Below, one piece after another: positions 4,164 through 6,606 of a DNA stretch of 6,606 nt. This stretch comes from Desulfobacteraceae bacterium (GTDB lineage: Bacteria > Desulfobacterota > Desulfobacteria > Desulfobacterales > Desulfobacteraceae). The notes under the pieces are model-generated. The model saw nothing but the letters and a program-made list of their open reading frames with translations, had not been told where the DNA came from and made no database searches. Each line of letters begins with the position of its first letter. Position 1 is the first letter of the stretch. The translations under genes were made by a program, and so were the position numbers. The stretch covers positions 1 through 6,606 of the forward strand of contig JAAEMC010001140.1 in assembly GCA_024225895.1 (NCBI GenBank). The letters are read 5' to 3'.

Positions 4164-6606
4164 TTAAAAGATTTCTATAATGTGAGCATCGTCTTCTTTT
4201 ACCCAGCCGATCTTGCCCTTGGAAAAAAATATTTTTATATATCCTTTTCTTTGGTCTTCTACTCTTACCTTGGTTCCTGCATGAAGATCAAACAATTTTG
4301 TGGCAGCAAGCCCCATTCCAGACCGGATGGGGACCTGCTCCTTTATGATCACCGCATGCCGGTAATAAGTTTTTTCAAAATACTGAAACAAAACCGTTGC
4401 TGTACAAAAAATCAAAAAGGCGCATAAAACAGCACCGGTTCCTGAAAACACCTTTTTATTTCTAAAGACGCGCATCCCGGCCCAGACAAAAAAGACAAAG
4501 GACCAAAAAATGGCAAAAATCTGAAGATAGGTAAACGGAATCAGTGTATTGAAAAAAAAGAGAATATCTTTCAAAGAAATTGTACCCTCTTCTTTTTTAT
4601 CTATGACAAGGGAATTGGCATATCCAAGGTTAAAATTTAAATCCGGATCATTGGGGGCCATCAATTTGGAACGCTCATACCAGAGAATTGCACGGCCGAT
4701 ATCATTGTTCTTTAAATAGGCATTGCCGATATCATAAAAGAGTTCGGGGTTTCTTACCCCCTGTTGTACGACTTTTTCAAAGCTTTTTGCAGCTTCTTCA
4801 AATTCAGCGTTTTTATATTGTTTCACCCCTTCTAAAAAAGATACCGCATAATCGGCAAATGCTTTTTGAGGGGCAGATGTGAAAAGAAAAAACCCCAGAA
4901 GAATAAGTCCTAAAGTCTTAACCATCTTTTGGGTTTTTAAAAACAATTTGCCTGCCTCAGCCTGATTGATTTTTTGGTTACTGAACCTGCAGGATTCAAT
5001 GGATTCAAGCAACTGGATCACTTTAGCAGTAACATCATCTTCAACATCTGCCCTACCCAGAATTTCCCGGGCCTCCCGGACAGTAAGAGCTTCCCCTTTT
5101 TTTCGGGCCTTGGCAAAAATGGCACAGACAAGTCCGGAATAAAGGTGGCTTAAATAGCCTTCCTGGGCAGGTTCCAGGTTTTTTGCTCTTTTAAGGTGAC
5201 CTCTGGCCTTTTCTGCCATGAGCTGTGAAATGGATTTATCCCTTTGCTTATACACCATGGTCACCCGAAACAAGACAAACAACAACAGCGGCAGTACCAT
5301 AAAGATGCTAAACATATGAATGGAAAGTGCTTTGTGGGGTTTTAATACCGCAAGGCCCTCTTTTATATCCAAAATATCCTTATTTAAGAAAGTTACGTCT
5401 TCCTTTGCCGGTGCATGCTTGTCTTTTTCTATCCTTACCTGTTCCAAAGGATTACTTTGCAAGGCATCGACCATAAGTTCATGGGAAGTTGTGGTGACAG
5501 TGGTGTATTTGCCCAGGTTTACATCAAAATAATTCAAAGAAACCGGGGGAAGGTCAAATCGGCCCGGTTCTACCGGCACGATGGCCTTTTTAAATGTTTT
5601 GGTGCCGTGGATCCCCTTTTTGGATATCTGAATCTTTTCCACTGGGCTGTCATTATAAATCTTAAACTGCTTCTCATCCAGGTTGAGTTCCGGCACACTG
5701 ACATCCATGACGTTTCCGATGCCTGATATTTCAATGGTCAGTGTTGCCGAGTCCCCTGCAGGTAACCGGGTTTTATCTAAAAAAGAATGGAGTTTAAATA
5801 TTCCCACAAGGCCTGAGAAGGTCTTGCCTCCTTCAAAGGGCGGCAAAGGAGCTACCTCCACCTGTATTGGTTCAGAGGCCACCCGGACCGGCCGTGTCCG
5901 TCTGGATGAAAAAAATGAATCAAAAAACGGATCCGCTGTCTCCTTTAGAACCACATTTACCGTCACACTGGCAGGTTCAATATCAAATCCCCCCGGTTCC
6001 CTGGCTGTGAGAACATAATTCACTTCAGTTACCCGGTAAGAGATACCATTTATATTTTGGGAATATGTATCACGGCCTTCAATCTCCCTTGCTTCAAAAT
6101 GGGCAAATTGGGGCTTGGTAAGACTTGCTGAGACAAACTGTTTTGCCGCATAAAATTGTAAATTGTAAAGGGTCTGCTGCCCCACAAATAATTTGGGATC
6201 GACAATTTTGGCCTTGGCAAAAAACGCTTTTGTATGGTCAGAGCCTGCCATACGGTCCAGTACTTTTATATCGATCTTCACGGTATAGGCCACTTTACTG
6301 CCTAATGTCACTTTTAAGGGCGGAATCACCAAATCCCCTTTTTTCAAAGGAACCAAAGCATACTGGTATGCAGCCTTTTTTTCCATCTGTGAGTTGACAA
6401 TATTAATGCTGGTGGAAGTTCCCTGGGAAATCACCTGAAAATCTTTGATTGCATCAATCCCTACACGGGCCTTGCCCCCTGTAACAACCACCCGCAAAGA
6501 TAAAGTATCTTCCATGGTCATCTTATTTGTGGAGACCTGGGCTGTAACATCAAAACCATATGCCAGCGCAGGCACAGCCAAAAAGAACATAGCAATGACC
6601 AGCCCA
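4164..6606 (-). CDS. BatD-BatE fusion: BatD domain, TPR and SH3 membrane protein (5' end outside window)
   Basis: The frame is open to the window edge and gives 813 residues; the true start lies beyond 6606. Numbers below count from the ATG at 6588-6590, which is probably internal to the signal peptide: GLVIA precedes it and MFFLAVPALA follows. Residues from about 14 to 375 are a BatD-type region of repeated beta-sandwich domains (EDTLSLRVVVTGG, VGQQTLYNLQFYA, EPGGFDIEP, LPAGDSATLTIEISGIGN, EPGRFDLPPVSLNYFD). A first membrane segment is at 424-447, then a basic/alpha-helical cytoplasmic part to about 557. A second hydrophobic segment (558-579, ending AFAD) is followed by TPR units (580-660), two further membrane segments (about 676-709 and 717-737) and an SH3-like domain (745-805). 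The second half resembles BatE. Bat proteins usually work in the envelope with MoxR, DUF58 and vWA (BatA/BatB) partners, which would be expected upstream. The exact role is not established. Confidence 0.88.
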   Translation of the reverse strand, partial: GLVIAMFFLAVPALAYGFDVTAQVSTNKMTMEDTLSLRVVVTGGKARVGIDAIKDFQVISQGTSTSINIVNSQMEKKAAYQYALVPLKKGDLVIPPLKVTLGSKVAYTVKIDIKVLDRMAGSDHTKAFFAKAKIVDPKLFVGQQTLYNLQFYAAKQFVSASLTKPQFAHFEAREIEGRDTYSQNINGISYRVTEVNYVLTAREPGGFDIEPASVTVNVVLKETADPFFDSFFSSRRTRPVRVASEPIQVEVAPLPPFEGGKTFSGLVGIFKLHSFLDKTRLPAGDSATLTIEISGIGNVMDVSVPELNLDEKQFKIYNDSPVEKIQISKKGIHGTKTFKKAIVPVEPGRFDLPPVSLNYFDVNLGKYTTVTTTSHELMVDALQSNPLEQVRIEKDKHAPAKEDVTFLNKDILDIKEGLAVLKPHKALSIHMFSIFMVLPLLLFVLFRVTMVYKQRDKSISQLMAEKARGHLKRAKNLEPAQEGYLSHLYSGLVCAIFAKARKKGEALTVREAREILGRADVEDDVTAKVIQLLESIESCRFSNQKINQAEAGKLFLKTQKMVKTLGLILLGFFLFTSAPQKAFADYAVSFLEGVKQYKNAEFEEAAKSFEKVVQQGVRNPELFYDIGNAYLKNNDIGRAILWYERSKLMAPNDPDLNFNLGYANSLVIDKKEEGTISLKDILFFFNTLIPFTYLQIFAIFWSFVFFVWAGMRVFRNKKVFSGTGAVLCAFLIFCTATVLFQYFEKTYYRHAVIIKEQVPIRSGMGLAATKLFDLHAGTKVRVEDQRKGYIKIFFSKGKIGWVKEDDAHIIEIF

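Noticed and set aside
4109..4166. Promoter for the DJ-1 gene (TTAACC-17 bp-TAATAC)
   Set aside because: The -10 candidate matches the consensus in only half its positions and the -35 is poor. The short gap and strong ribosome site fit simple co-transcription better.
4900..4990. Possible assembly frameshift or merged genes at the BatD/BatE junction
   Set aside because: The frame is continuous, the linker is coding-like, and the charge pattern around the hydrophobic segments gives a coherent topology.

Overview
The window reads as a chromosomal segment of a Gram-negative, probably anaerobic bacterium. The gene types, a mid-40s GC impression and especially the large BatD/BatE-type protein suggest a sulfate reducer of the Desulfobacteraceae (Desulfobacter, Desulfobacula or Desulfotignum-like). 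That placement is an inference from protein character; there is no rRNA or other marker gene here.

Every supported gene lies on the minus strand, so transcription runs from high to low coordinates. First comes the 3' part of a large membrane protein (4164-6606, start outside the window). It joins a BatD domain (oxygen/aerotolerance family) to a BatE-like TPR plus SH3 module. Then follow a DJ-1/ThiJ family protein (3542-4108), a single-pass membrane protein of unknown function (3001-3504), a MaoC-like hydratase (2513-2965), a small single-domain cupin (2102-2467) and a YbaK/EbsC-type aminoacyl-tRNA deacylase (1605-2090). Gaps between these six are 11-55 bp with no recognisable terminator, so they may be one transcript. 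gpsA (455-1498), for NAD(P)-dependent glycerol-3-phosphate dehydrogenase, follows after 106 bp. That gap holds a good sigma70-like promoter and a GC-rich hairpin, so gpsA probably also has its own transcription start.

The 334 bp between gpsA and the window's left end contain no convincing gene. They hold degenerate repeat copies sharing a CTATCGTG-type core, two of which form an imperfect inverted repeat of about 55-63 bp per arm. At the left edge (1-120) is the beginning of another minus-strand gene, whose N-terminal 40 residues look like a DHCW-motif cupin-fold protein.

Functionally the region combines an envelope/stress complex component (BatD-BatE), a probable protein or carbonyl-damage enzyme (DJ-1), tRNA proofreading in trans (YbaK), small metabolic enzymes (MaoC, cupin) and phospholipid precursor synthesis (GpsA). 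I see no CRISPR array, tRNA, rRNA, transposase or phage gene. The parts most worth a second look are the intergenic repeat cluster, the BatD-BatE fusion with its consistent membrane topology, and the gpsA promoter-leader.
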